From positions 1 through 23,009 of the forward strand of contig VBNY01000197.1 of the NCBI GenBank assembly GCA_005877705.1: a stretch of DNA of 23,009 nt. The letters are read 5' to 3'. The notes beneath the pieces are model-generated. The model did no database searches. It was not told where the DNA came from and was given only the letters and a program-made list of their open reading frames with translations. Within the stretch, counting starts at the first letter, position 1, and each line of letters opens with the position of its first letter. Below are positions 1-8,059 of the stretch, piece by piece. Both the position numbers and the translations under genes were made by a program. Source of the DNA: Gammaproteobacteria bacterium (lineage in GTDB: Bacteria > Pseudomonadota > Gammaproteobacteria > Steroidobacterales > Steroidobacteraceae).

Positions 1-1
1 G

Positions 2-1645
2 TACCACCTGTTTGTGGCGAGCATGGGGTTCGTGCTGCTCGCGGACGATGCCTACGGCTTCATGGTCGCGTGGGAATCCATGGCGATTTCGTCCTACTTC
101 CTGGTGACGACCCAACACCGCATTGCCGAGATCCGCAGCGCCGGATTCATCTACTTGCTGATCGCCCACATGGGCGCGATCGCCATCCTGTTGTGCTTCG
201 GGGTGCTGCAGGGCGGCAGCTGGCAGTTCACGTTCGACGCGATGCGCGAGGCGCGGCTGCAGCCGGGCTGGGCGGCGATCGCGTTTCTGCTGGCGATGCT
301 CGGCTTCGGCGCGAAAGCGGGCCTCGTGCCGCTGCACGTATGGCTTCCGGAAGCGCACCCTGCCGCGCCGTCACCGGTGTCGGCGCTCATGAGCGGTGTG
401 ATGCTCAAACTGGCCGTCTACGGAGTCCTGCGGGTGTCGTTCGACCTGTTGGGAGAGCCGCCGTGGTGGTGGGGCTTGCTGCCGCTGGTCGTGGGCCTGT
501 TCACGGCCTTCTACGGCGTGGTGTTCGCCGCCGTGCAGACCGACATGAAGCGTCTGCTCGCCTATTCATCCATCGAGAACATTGGGCTCGCATTCACCGG
601 GCTCGGCCTGTCCATTGTGTTCTTGGGCGCCGGCATGCGGCTGCCCGCGGCGCTCGCTCTCATTGCGACGCTGTATCACTGCCTGAATCACGCGTTGATG
701 AAGAGCCTGCTGTTTCTCGGCACCGGCTCGGTGCTGCACGCGACGGGCCAGCGTAACCTCGGGCGCCTGGGCGGGCTGATTCATCGCATGCCGTGGGTCG
801 CCTGGCTCACGCTCGTGGGTGCACTCGCCATCGCCGGGCTGCCGCCGCTCAACGGATTCGTCTCGGAGTGGCTGCTGCTGCAGTCTTTCCTGTTCGCCGA
901 CCAGATCCCGCACAGCTTCATCAACATGCTGATCCCGATGGGCGCGGGGCTGGTCGCGCTGTGCGCCGCGCTGGCCGGTTATGTCATGGTGAAGTTCTTC
1001 GGAGTCATCTTCCTGGGTCAGCCGCGCGAGGCCTCGCTCGCTCAAGCGCACGACTGCGGTCCGCTCGAGCGCATCGGGCTCGCCTGGCTCGCGCTCGGCT
1101 GCGTGCTGCTGGGCCTGTTTCCGGTGCAGGTGATCGCGGGTCTCGGTGCCGTGAGCGAGCAGCTCGTCGGACTTGCGTCCCCGGGACGCGGCGCCCCCTG
1201 GTGGCTGCTCGCCCCGGTACCGGCGGGACGGGTGTCCTACGGACCACTCGTGTTCCTCATGGCGACTACCGTGGTCATTGCGCTCACGGTGCTGCTGGTA
1301 CGGCTCTTCTATCACCAGCGCATACGGCGCGGTTCCGCCTGGGACTGCGGCTACGGCCGGCTGAATGCGCGCATGCAGGACACGGCCGAAGGCTTCGGCC
1401 AGCCGATCCGCAACATCTTTCAATCGTTCTTCTGGATAGAGCGCGAGGTGCCCAGCCCCTTCGATCGCGCCCCGCGCTACTGGATCATCATCGGTGACCG
1501 GATCTGGCGCGGCGTGTATGAGCCGCTGGCAACGGTCGTGCAACGGCTCGCAGACATCGTCGCCCTGCTGCAGCAGGGTCGCATCGCCGTCTACCTGCTG
1601 TACAGTTTCGTGACGCTGGTGGTGCTGTTGGGGCTGGCGCTATGA
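2..1645 (+). CDS. hyfB: Hydrogenase-4 component B-like antiporter subunit (5' end outside window)
   Basis: This is a membrane subunit of a hydrogenase-4/complex I-type machine, in the family of Mrp antiporters and NuoL/M/N, which move protons or cations. The reading frame is open to the window edge (codons from base 2), so the GTG at 14 is probably internal and roughly 120 N-terminal residues are missing compared with usual HyfB. Visible hallmarks are the membrane glutamate in VAWESMA, the lysine helix FGAKAGLVPLHVWLPEAHPA, the helix with LNHALMKSLLF, and the HyfB-type C-terminal tail with DCGYGRLNARMQDTAEGFG. Many hydrophobic helices run throughout. It overlaps hyfC by 4 bases (ATGA), which suggests translational coupling. 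The family assignment is firm. The transported ion is unknown. Confidence 0.9.
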   Translation, partial: YHLFVASMGFVLLADDAYGFMVAWESMAISSYFLVTTQHRIAEIRSAGFIYLLIAHMGAIAILLCFGVLQGGSWQFTFDAMREARLQPGWAAIAFLLAMLGFGAKAGLVPLHVWLPEAHPAAPSPVSALMSGVMLKLAVYGVLRVSFDLLGEPPWWWGLLPLVVGLFTAFYGVVFAAVQTDMKRLLAYSSIENIGLAFTGLGLSIVFLGAGMRLPAALALIATLYHCLNHALMKSLLFLGTGSVLHATGQRNLGRLGGLIHRMPWVAWLTLVGALAIAGLPPLNGFVSEWLLLQSFLFADQIPHSFINMLIPMGAGLVALCAALAGYVMVKFFGVIFLGQPREASLAQAHDCGPLERIGLAWLALGCVLLGLFPVQVIAGLGAVSEQLVGLASPGRGAPWWLLAPVPAGRVSYGPLVFLMATTVVIALTVLLVRLFYHQRIRRGSAWDCGYGRLNARMQDTAEGFGQPIRNIFQSFFWIEREVPSPFDRAPRYWIIIGDRIWRGVYEPLATVVQRLADIVALLQQGRIAVYLLYSFVTLVVLLGLAL

Positions 1646-2592
1646 GGCTTGCCGAGCTGGTTACTCAGGTGCTGGAGATCGTGGCGGCGCTCGTGGCCGC
1701 ACCGATCTTCCTGGGTTGGGTCAATCAGTGCCGCGCCTGGCTGCAGAACCGCCGCGCCCCGAGCATCTGGCTGCCCTACCGGAACATCCGCAAGCTGTTC
1801 CACAAGGACGCGGTCATCGCGGAGAACGCCTCCCCGTTGTTTCGCGCGGCGCCGTATGTTGTTTTCGGCACGATGGTCGTGGCTGCGGGCATCATTCCGT
1901 CCATGGGCACGCGCTTGCCGCTGGTGGCCGCCGCGGATGCCATTGCACTGGTGGGTCTATTCGCCACGGCGCGTGTATTCGTGTCGCTTGCTGCCATGGA
2001 CGTCGGCACGGCGTTCGGCACCCTGGGCGCGCGCCGCGAGATGATGGTGGGATTTCTCGCGGAGCCGGCGCTGCTGATGGTCATTTTCGTCGCCTCGCTG
2101 ATCTCTGCGACCACGGCATTGCCGGCGATCTCGGAGCACCTCGCTACCCAGACCTTGGGGCTCTACCCCAGCCTCGCGTTCTCGGCGATCGCCTTCACGC
2201 TGGTGCTGCTCGCCGAGAACGCACGTATTCCGGTGGATAACCCGGCGACACATCTCGAGCTCACGATGATCCACGAGGCGATGCTGCTGGAGTATTCGGC
2301 TCGCCATCTCGCTCTCATGGAATGGGGCGCGGCGCTCAAGCTGTTCAACTACGCCTGCATCGGGTTCGCGCTGTTCGTTCCGTGGGGCGTCGCCACCGGC
2401 GAGCTCGGCCCGCTCGGCCTGCTGGTTGCGATTCCGGCGCTGGCCCTGAAACTGGCGCTCGCCGGCGCCGGCCTCGCCGTCATCGAGACGGTGTCGGCGA
2501 AGATGCGCGTGATGCGCGCCCCGGAATTTCTCGCGAGCGCCTTCCTGTTCGCGGTTCTCGGTCTGCTCGTGCACGTGATGTTGGGAGCGTGA
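1642..2592 (+). CDS. hyfC: Hydrogenase-4 component C-like membrane anchor (NuoH/HyfC family)
   Basis: This 316-residue multi-helix membrane protein of the NuoH/HycD/HyfC family normally docks the soluble electron-transfer arm onto the antiporter modules. Visible features include the N-terminal loop with SIWLPYRNIRKLFHKDAV and the acidic loop with DNPATHLELTMIHEAM followed by LEYSARHLALMEWGAALK, both typical of HyfC. The charged residues of that loop, important for coupling in NuoH, are present. Length is normal for the family. The ATG lies inside the hyfB stop (ATGA), and hyfE follows 4 bases downstream, so it sits inside one tight operon. Confidence 0.9.
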   Translation: MRLAELVTQVLEIVAALVAAPIFLGWVNQCRAWLQNRRAPSIWLPYRNIRKLFHKDAVIAENASPLFRAAPYVVFGTMVVAAGIIPSMGTRLPLVAAADAIALVGLFATARVFVSLAAMDVGTAFGTLGARREMMVGFLAEPALLMVIFVASLISATTALPAISEHLATQTLGLYPSLAFSAIAFTLVLLAENARIPVDNPATHLELTMIHEAMLLEYSARHLALMEWGAALKLFNYACIGFALFVPWGVATGELGPLGLLVAIPALALKLALAGAGLAVIETVSAKMRVMRAPEFLASAFLFAVLGLLVHVMLGA

Positions 2593-2596
2593 GCTG

Positions 2597-3265
2597 ATGG
2601 CGCATACCACGTTCGACCTGCAGCTGCTCAACGCATGCGCGGCGCTCCTGCTGCTGCTGTCTTTTGCGATGCTGTCGCAGCGGCGAGTCGTCACGCTGGT
2701 CAATCTGCTGGCCGTGCAGGGCGGGCTGCTGGCCGTGGCGACTCTGCTCCTCGCGTGGCGTACGGGCCAGCATCACCTGTATTTCTCTGCCGCGCTGACC
2801 GTGGCGCTCAAGGCGGCATTTTTGCCGTGGTTGCTGCATCGGCTGATCCGGCGGCTCGAGGTCTACTGGGACACGGAACCGCTCCTCAACATCTCCGGCA
2901 CGATGCTCATGGGGCTGCTCATCGTCGTGTTTGCCTTCGGTCTGGCGCAGCCGATCACGCAACTCGCCAGCACGACCACGCGCAGCGCCATCGGGATTGC
3001 GGTCAGCGTCATCCTGCTCGCGTTCCTGATGATGATCACCCGGCGCAAGGCCATGTCGCAGGTCGTCGGCTTTCTGTCGATGGAGAACGGTCTGTTCTTC
3101 GGCGCGATGAGCGCCACCTATGGCATGCCGATGGTCGTGGAGCTTGGCGTGGCCCTCGACGTGCTGGTCGCGATGCTGGTGCTCGGTGTGTTTTTCTTCC
3201 AGATCCGCGAGCAGTTCGACAGCCTCGATCTGCATCATCTGGAATCGCTCAAGGAGCACGACTAG
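2597..3265 (+). CDS. hyfE: Hydrogenase-4 component E-like membrane protein
   Basis: This is a 222-residue, very hydrophobic protein with about six to seven predicted membrane helices. It matches HyfE in length and position; in that family the N-terminal part resembles NuoK. The segment AALTVALKAAFLPWLLHRLI, with its membrane lysine, and the helix with FLSMENGLFFGAMSATYGMP, with its membrane glutamate, fit a proton/cation-path subunit. In E. coli hyf a second antiporter gene, hyfD, sits between hyfC and hyfE. Here hyfE directly follows hyfC, so hyfD is missing. The assignment rests on helix pattern, motifs and gene order. Confidence 0.85.
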   Translation: MAHTTFDLQLLNACAALLLLLSFAMLSQRRVVTLVNLLAVQGGLLAVATLLLAWRTGQHHLYFSAALTVALKAAFLPWLLHRLIRRLEVYWDTEPLLNISGTMLMGLLIVVFAFGLAQPITQLASTTTRSAIGIAVSVILLAFLMMITRRKAMSQVVGFLSMENGLFFGAMSATYGMPMVVELGVALDVLVAMLVLGVFFFQIREQFDSLDLHHLESLKEHD

Positions 3266-3269
3266 GCGT

Positions 3270-4727
3270 ATGGAGCTGCTGTTGCTGCTCGGGATGCCCG
3301 CGGCCGGTGCCGTAACGCTCGGATTTCTGGGCGCGCGCCGCTACGCCCCGGAGTTGAACGCGGTATTCGGCTCAGGCACATTCCTGGCGGCATGCGCGCT
3401 CACCGCGCGTGTCATCAGGCACGGCAACCTGCTACTCGGACGCGAGCAGTTCTTCATCGATCCGTTCAACGTCTTCCTGGTCACGCTCACCGCCTTCGTC
3501 GGCTTCACGACTTCGCTGTTCGCGCGGCCGTACATGCGCGTCGAGATGGAGCACGGCCGCATAACCGCCGGGCGGCTACGCCTCTATCACAGCATGTACC
3601 AGCTCTTTACACTGACCATGCTCGTGGCGCTGACCACGAACAACATGGGACTGCTGTGGGTCGCGATGGAAGCCGCGACGCTCTCCACGGTGCTGCTGGT
3701 TACGCTCTACCGGACCGCGGCGAGCCTCGAGGCTGGCTGGAAGTACTTCATCCTGTGCGGCGTCGGCATTGCGCAGGCACTGTTCGGAACCATTCTGCTG
3801 TATTTTGCCGCCGAGAAGGTGCTGGGCGCGGAAGGCGTCACGGCCCTTCTCTGGACTCATCTCGATGCGGTCAAAACGCAGCTCGAGCCGGCAGTGCTGG
3901 CGCTCGCGTTCGTGTTCCTGCTCGTCGGATACGGCACGAAGGTGGGCCTGGCGCCCTTGCACAACTGGCTGCCGGACGCGCACGCCGAGGGTCCGACGCC
4001 GATCTCCGCGGTGCTCTCGGGCCTGCTGCTCAATGTGGCGCTGTTCGCGGTGCTGCGCTTCAAATCGATCATGTCGGCGAACCCCGCCGCGCTCGCCCCC
4101 GGTCCCCTCATGGTGTCGCTCGGCCTGCTTTCGGTCGTGTTCGCCTCGTTCATGCTCTACCGCCGCCAGGACATCAAGCGGCTGTTCGCCTACTCGTCGA
4201 TCGAGCACATGGGGATCATCGCCTTCGCCTTCGGGATGGGTGGACCGGTGGCGAACTTCGCGGCCCTGTTGCATATGACCGTGCACTCGTTGACGAAGTC
4301 GGCGATCTTTTTTACCGTGGGCCACGCCGCGCAAAAGGCAGGATCACAGCTGATGGACGACATCCGCGGGCTCATCACCCTCTCGCCGACGATCGGCTGG
4401 GGCCTGATGGTGGGATCGCTCGCGATCCTGGGAATGCCCCCGTTCGGCGTGTTCGCCAGCGAGTTCCTGATCCTCACCACGGCGATGAAACAGCAGCCGT
4501 GGGCCACGCCCATCCTGGTGGTCGCGCTCGGCGTGGCGTTCGCGGCAATCTTCGGCCGCGTGCAACCCATGGTCTTCGGCGAGACCAGCGCGCGGCGCCT
4601 CCCACATGCCCCGGCGCTGTTACCGGTGTTCACGCATCTGGCGATTGTGCTGGTTCTCGGCTTGTACGTGCCGCCTTACCTTGCGCAATGGTACCGCGCC
4701 GCCGCGCATCTGATCGGAGGGCGGTAG
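3270..4727 (+). CDS. hyfF: Hydrogenase-4 component F-like antiporter subunit
   Basis: This is a 485-residue antiporter-like membrane subunit (NuoM/NuoN-related). I chose the ATG at 3270, 4 bases after the hyfE stop. The frame is open further upstream, but that part is antisense-like arginine/serine-rich translation within hyfE. Conserved features are the glutamate in WVAMEAATLSTVLLV, the lysine helix in GYGTKVGLAPLHNWLPDAHA, the motif LFAYSSIEHMGI and the helix HMTVHSLTKSAIFFTVGHA. It is somewhat shorter than E. coli HyfF (about 526 residues, from memory). The stop abuts the hyfG ATG with no gap, and GGAGGG just upstream serves as the hyfG ribosome site. Confidence 0.9.
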   Translation: MELLLLLGMPAAGAVTLGFLGARRYAPELNAVFGSGTFLAACALTARVIRHGNLLLGREQFFIDPFNVFLVTLTAFVGFTTSLFARPYMRVEMEHGRITAGRLRLYHSMYQLFTLTMLVALTTNNMGLLWVAMEAATLSTVLLVTLYRTAASLEAGWKYFILCGVGIAQALFGTILLYFAAEKVLGAEGVTALLWTHLDAVKTQLEPAVLALAFVFLLVGYGTKVGLAPLHNWLPDAHAEGPTPISAVLSGLLLNVALFAVLRFKSIMSANPAALAPGPLMVSLGLLSVVFASFMLYRRQDIKRLFAYSSIEHMGIIAFAFGMGGPVANFAALLHMTVHSLTKSAIFFTVGHAAQKAGSQLMDDIRGLITLSPTIGWGLMVGSLAILGMPPFGVFASEFLILTTAMKQQPWATPILVVALGVAFAAIFGRVQPMVFGETSARRLPHAPALLPVFTHLAIVLVLGLYVPPYLAQWYRAAAHLIGGR

Positions 4728-6287
4728 ATGTCACTGCGGCGCTGGTGGGACCGAGCACATGGCGTGACGGGGGCACCGTCGGTGCGCGGCCTGGGCGTGA
4801 CTGCCGAGGAATGGTTGCAAGCTGCGCGCGACGTGGCCGCGGCCGGAGGGCGTCTGCTGTCGTTGTGGGCTTCGGTCGACGCCAGCAATCCCGCCGCCGC
4901 CGCCGTGTATGCGGCACTCCTCACGGAGGCCGGTGTCCTCGTTCTCGAGCTGGCGACGCCCGCGCACGGCGAGCGGGCCGTCTACGCCGGACTGGCGGAG
5001 ATTTTCCCGGCCGCCACCCGCATGCAGCGGGCGGCGTTCGATCTATCAGGGGTTCGGTCCAGCGATCCGGATCAGCGCCCGTGGTTGCGTCACTCGGCAT
5101 GGCCGGCCGACGCCCACCCACTGCTGCCGGCCGCAGCAACCGCGGCTGCGGTAGCCGAGCCGCCCAATGCCGACGCTGCGTATGAGTTTGTTCGCGTCGA
5201 GGGCGAGGGCGTTCACGAGATCGCTGTGGGTCCGGTGCACGCGGGCACGATCGAGCCTGGCCACTTCCGATTCTCGGTCGTTGGCGAGAAGGTGCTGCGC
5301 CTCGAGCAGCACCTCGGCTATGTCCACAAGGGCATCGAGCGGCGCTTCACGGAGTTGCCGATCCTCGCAGGCCACCGACTCGCCGCGCGGGTCTCGGGCG
5401 ATTCGGCCGTCGCTTTCTCGTGGGCGTACTGCCAGGCGTTGGAGGGCATGAGCGAGTGCTTGATCCCCGCCCGCGCGGCATGGCTGCGAGCGCTGTTTCT
5501 CGAGCTCGAGAGGATCGCCAATCATCTCGGCGATCTCGGCGCGCTCGGCAATGATGCGGGCTTCGCGTTCGGGCTTGTGCAATTCTCCAGGTTGAAAGAA
5601 GACTTGTTGCGCGCGGTGGACGAGGCGTTCGGGCAGCGGTATCTGTTGGACGCCGTGGTTCCCGGGGGCACGCAGGTGGACGTGTCAGCGCCGGCAGCGC
5701 ACGCCCTGACGGAGCGCGTCAGCGCGATTGCCCAGGAAGCGAACGCGCTGCGTCGCATCTACGACGAGCACTCCGGCGTTCGCGACCGATTTGCAGGCGC
5801 CGGATGCCTTGCGCCGGAACTGGCCGTGCGGCTCGGGGTGTTGGGATTGGTTGCACGCGCGAGCGGCCAGGCACTCGATGCGCGCTGCGATCTGCCGTGT
5901 GCGCCCTACAGCGAGCTTGCGCCGGCCAAGGTCGTCAGGACGGAGGGAGATGTGGCTGCACGGGTGGCGGTGCGGTTCGATGAGCTGCAGGAGTCCTGCC
6001 GCCTCGTCGGGCGTATTCTCGCGAGCCTCCCCGGCGGCCCGCACCTCAGCAGCGTCGCGGCTCCGGCGGCGGGGGCTTTCGGCGTCGGCTTCGTGGAAGG
6101 GTGGCGCGGGCCGGTGTTCCTTGCGCTGGAGGCGGGAGCGGGCGGCTCGATCCACCGCTGCCACCCACACGATCCGTCGTGGCAGAATTGGCCGGCGCTC
6201 GAGCACGCGGTCATCGGCAACATCGTGCCGGACTTCCCACTCATCAACAAATCGTTCAATCTTTCCTACAGCGGCCCGGATGTCTGA
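4728..6287 (+). CDS. hyfG: HyfG-like large subunit lacking the Ni-Fe cysteines (Ehr-type)
   Basis: This 519-residue soluble subunit fuses a NuoC-like N-terminal domain (about 20-130, with YAGLAEIFPAATRMQRAAFD and a DQRPWLRHSAWP-type end) to a NuoD/hydrogenase-large-subunit domain (about 150-519, with HLGYVHKGIERRF). In real group 4 hydrogenases the Ni-Fe site is held by two Cys-x-x-Cys pairs. Here the first site reads RVSGDSAVAF (about residues 221-230) and the last reads KSFNLSYSGPDV at the C-terminus, so all four ligands are gone. The flanking family sequence is intact, so this is not a frameshift. H2 chemistry is therefore unlikely. The best match in known biology is the energy-converting hydrogenase-related (Ehr) complexes. 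The substrate, if any, is unknown. Confidence 0.85.
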   Translation: MSLRRWWDRAHGVTGAPSVRGLGVTAEEWLQAARDVAAAGGRLLSLWASVDASNPAAAAVYAALLTEAGVLVLELATPAHGERAVYAGLAEIFPAATRMQRAAFDLSGVRSSDPDQRPWLRHSAWPADAHPLLPAAATAAAVAEPPNADAAYEFVRVEGEGVHEIAVGPVHAGTIEPGHFRFSVVGEKVLRLEQHLGYVHKGIERRFTELPILAGHRLAARVSGDSAVAFSWAYCQALEGMSECLIPARAAWLRALFLELERIANHLGDLGALGNDAGFAFGLVQFSRLKEDLLRAVDEAFGQRYLLDAVVPGGTQVDVSAPAAHALTERVSAIAQEANALRRIYDEHSGVRDRFAGAGCLAPELAVRLGVLGLVARASGQALDARCDLPCAPYSELAPAKVVRTEGDVAARVAVRFDELQESCRLVGRILASLPGGPHLSSVAAPAAGAFGVGFVEGWRGPVFLALEAGAGGSIHRCHPHDPSWQNWPALEHAVIGNIVPDFPLINKSFNLSYSGPDV

Positions 6288-6292
6288 CCCCC

Positions 6293-6808
6293 ATGTTGAA
6301 GACCCTGCGCAAGATCGGCTCGATCGGCATCATCTCGGAACCCCCGCCGGCGCCCGATCCGCTGCTGCGTGTGCGCGAGCGGCTCGACGAGAAGATCCGC
6401 GCGGTGCTCGGTCGGGCGTTATGCATCCGTCATGTCGACGCCGGCTCCTGCAACGGGTGCGAGCTCGAGATCCAGGCCCTCAACAACCCCCTCTACAACA
6501 TGGAAGGGTTGGGTATCCGTTTCGTGGCGAGCCCGCGTCACGCGGATCTGCTGCTCGTCACGGGCCCGGTCTCCAGGAACATGGAGACGGCCCTGCGGCG
6601 CACGTACGAGGCGACGCCCGATCCGAAGCTCGTGGTCGCCGTGGGGGATTGCGGCTGCACGGGCGGGATCTTCGGGGAGAGCTACGCGACCCGCGGCCCC
6701 GTATCGAATGTCATCCCGGTGGACGTTGCGGTTCCCGGCTGTCCCCCGAGCCCGACACGGATTCTGCAGGGGATCCTGACGGCGATCTCCAGCCGCGGGA
6801 AACTCTAG
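6293..6808 (+). CDS. hyfI: HyfI-like small subunit (NuoB family, one 4Fe-4S cluster)
   Basis: This 171-residue NuoB/hydrogenase small-subunit relative pairs with the large subunit and carries the proximal (N2-like) 4Fe-4S cluster. Ligand cysteines are visible in SCNGCELE (C53, C56), GDCGCTGG (C120) and PGCPPSP (C150), so the cluster site is kept while the Ni site of its partner is lost. I start it at the ATG at 6293, 5 bases after the hyfG stop, because the extension upstream in this frame is a shadow of hyfG. No clear Shine-Dalgarno is visible, so expression may depend on coupling to hyfG. No ferredoxin-like HyfH gene precedes it, unlike E. coli hyf. Confidence 0.9.
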   Translation: MLKTLRKIGSIGIISEPPPAPDPLLRVRERLDEKIRAVLGRALCIRHVDAGSCNGCELEIQALNNPLYNMEGLGIRFVASPRHADLLLVTGPVSRNMETALRRTYEATPDPKLVVAVGDCGCTGGIFGESYATRGPVSNVIPVDVAVPGCPPSPTRILQGILTAISSRGKL

Positions 6809-6832
6809 ATCGTTTGGGCTAAAGTAGTCAGC

Positions 6833-8059
6833 ATGCAGTCTGCTCGTCCTGCGTCTAACCCCGTGGTGGCGGTCGTCGGAGCCACCGGCGCTGTCGGTGT
6901 CGAGTTGCTGCAGTGTCTGGAGCGGCGGCGCTTCCCGCTGTCGGATCTGCGGCTGTTCGCATCGAGGCGCTCGGCGGGCAAGAGTCTCCCCTTTCGCGCC
7001 AGCGCCTACACCGTCCATGAGTTGACGGAGGACAGCTTCCGCGGGGTCGATATCGCGCTGTTCTCGGCGGGGGGAAGCACGTCCAAGCGCTTTGCTCCGC
7101 TTGCCGTCCGCCACGGAGCCGTCGTCGTCGACAACTCCTCCGCCTTCAGAATGGATCCCGGCGTTCCGCTGGTCGTGCCGGAGATCAATCCAGACACCGT
7201 GCGCCTTCACGAGGGGATCATCGCCAACCCCAACTGCTCGACGATCATCTCCATTACGCCGCTGTGGCCGATCCACCGCCTGAACCGCATCCGACGGATG
7301 CTCGTGGCGACCTATCAAGCCGCCTCGGGGGCCGGTGCTGCCGCCATGGAGGAGCTGCGCGAGTCGACCCGGGCATATCTCGAGAGCCGCTCGTACGAAC
7401 ACCGGATCCTGCCGCATCCTTATGCGTTCAATCTCTTCAGCCACAACTCCAAGATCGATCCGGCGACCGGCTACAACGACGAGGAAACCAAGGTCATTCG
7501 TGAGACGCACAAGATCTTCGGCGATCCCGATATTCGTGTGTCGGCGACCTGCGTGCGGGTGCCCGTGCTGCGGGCCCACTGCGTCGCGATCAACTTCGAA
7601 TGCGAGCGACCCATCACCCCGGCGCAGGTGCGCGATATCGTGCTGGCGGCCCCTGGAGTGAAGCTCGTGGATGACCCCGAGCGGAACTACTTCCCCATGC
7701 CCAAGGACGCCTCCGGTCAGGACCCGATCCTCGTCGGCCGCATTCGCCAGGACCTGAGCGACCCGAGCGGACGCTCGATCGCCCTGTTTGTCGCGGGTGA
7801 TCAGCTGCTCAAGGGCGCGGCGCTCAATGCAGTGCAGATTGCCGAGTTGCTGCTGGAGCCTCAGACCAGGTCCTTGAGTCGATGCCGGATCTTCGCGAAC
7901 ACGTCGAAGCGTTCCGCAGTGCCCGCGATGGCTTGCGCGACCAGCTTGCCGGCAATGCCAGTGAGCGCGATGCCGTGGCCGGAGAACCCCTGCAGGAAAT
8001 ACACGTTCGCGGCGAGCCGCCCGAAGTGCGGGGCGCGGTTCAGGGTGATGTCGACGTGA
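6833..8059 (+). CDS. asd: Aspartate-semialdehyde dehydrogenase with read-through C-terminal tail
   Basis: It should catalyse NADPH-dependent reduction of aspartyl phosphate to aspartate semialdehyde, in the route to lysine, threonine, methionine and diaminopimelate. The Rossmann motif VGATGAVG lies near residue 15, the catalytic cysteine is C135 in ANPNCSTI, and the base is H249 in RVPVLRAH. Family homology ends near residue 342 (LLKGAALNAVQIAELLLE). The frame then stays open for about 66 more residues to a stop at 8059. That tail is the antisense of the puuB 3' end and resembles no Asd sequence. An extra base near 7855-7865 would explain this, since a TGA lies in the +1 frame at 7875. The start follows hyfI by 24 bases with no good ribosome site. 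Confidence 0.88.
   Translation: MQSARPASNPVVAVVGATGAVGVELLQCLERRRFPLSDLRLFASRRSAGKSLPFRASAYTVHELTEDSFRGVDIALFSAGGSTSKRFAPLAVRHGAVVVDNSSAFRMDPGVPLVVPEINPDTVRLHEGIIANPNCSTIISITPLWPIHRLNRIRRMLVATYQAASGAGAAAMEELRESTRAYLESRSYEHRILPHPYAFNLFSHNSKIDPATGYNDEETKVIRETHKIFGDPDIRVSATCVRVPVLRAHCVAINFECERPITPAQVRDIVLAAPGVKLVDDPERNYFPMPKDASGQDPILVGRIRQDLSDPSGRSIALFVAGDQLLKGAALNAVQIAELLLEPQTRSLSRCRIFANTSKRSAVPAMACATSLPAMPVSAMPWPENPCRKYTFAASRPKCGARFRVMST
7861..8059. other. Convergent 199-base overlap of the asd and puuB 3' ends
   Basis: The last 199 bases of the asd reading frame (+) are also the last 66 codons of puuB (-). The puuB protein matches its family to the end, including GFSGHGIALTGIAGKLVAQA, so the minus-strand reading is the real one. 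The plus-strand reading is a non-homologous tail. No hairpin-plus-T-run terminator separates the two genes. Confidence 0.8.

Noticed and set aside
3392..5185. 597-codon plus-strand frame across hyfF and hyfG
   Set aside because: It spans two clear genes in another frame and reads as arginine/glycine/alanine-rich sequence with no motif.
4728..6287. Frameshift or sequencing error as the cause of the missing HyfG cysteines
   Set aside because: Both sites are replaced in frame, with family sequence continuing on both sides of the first and up to a normal C-terminus at the second. Two independent errors of this kind are not credible.
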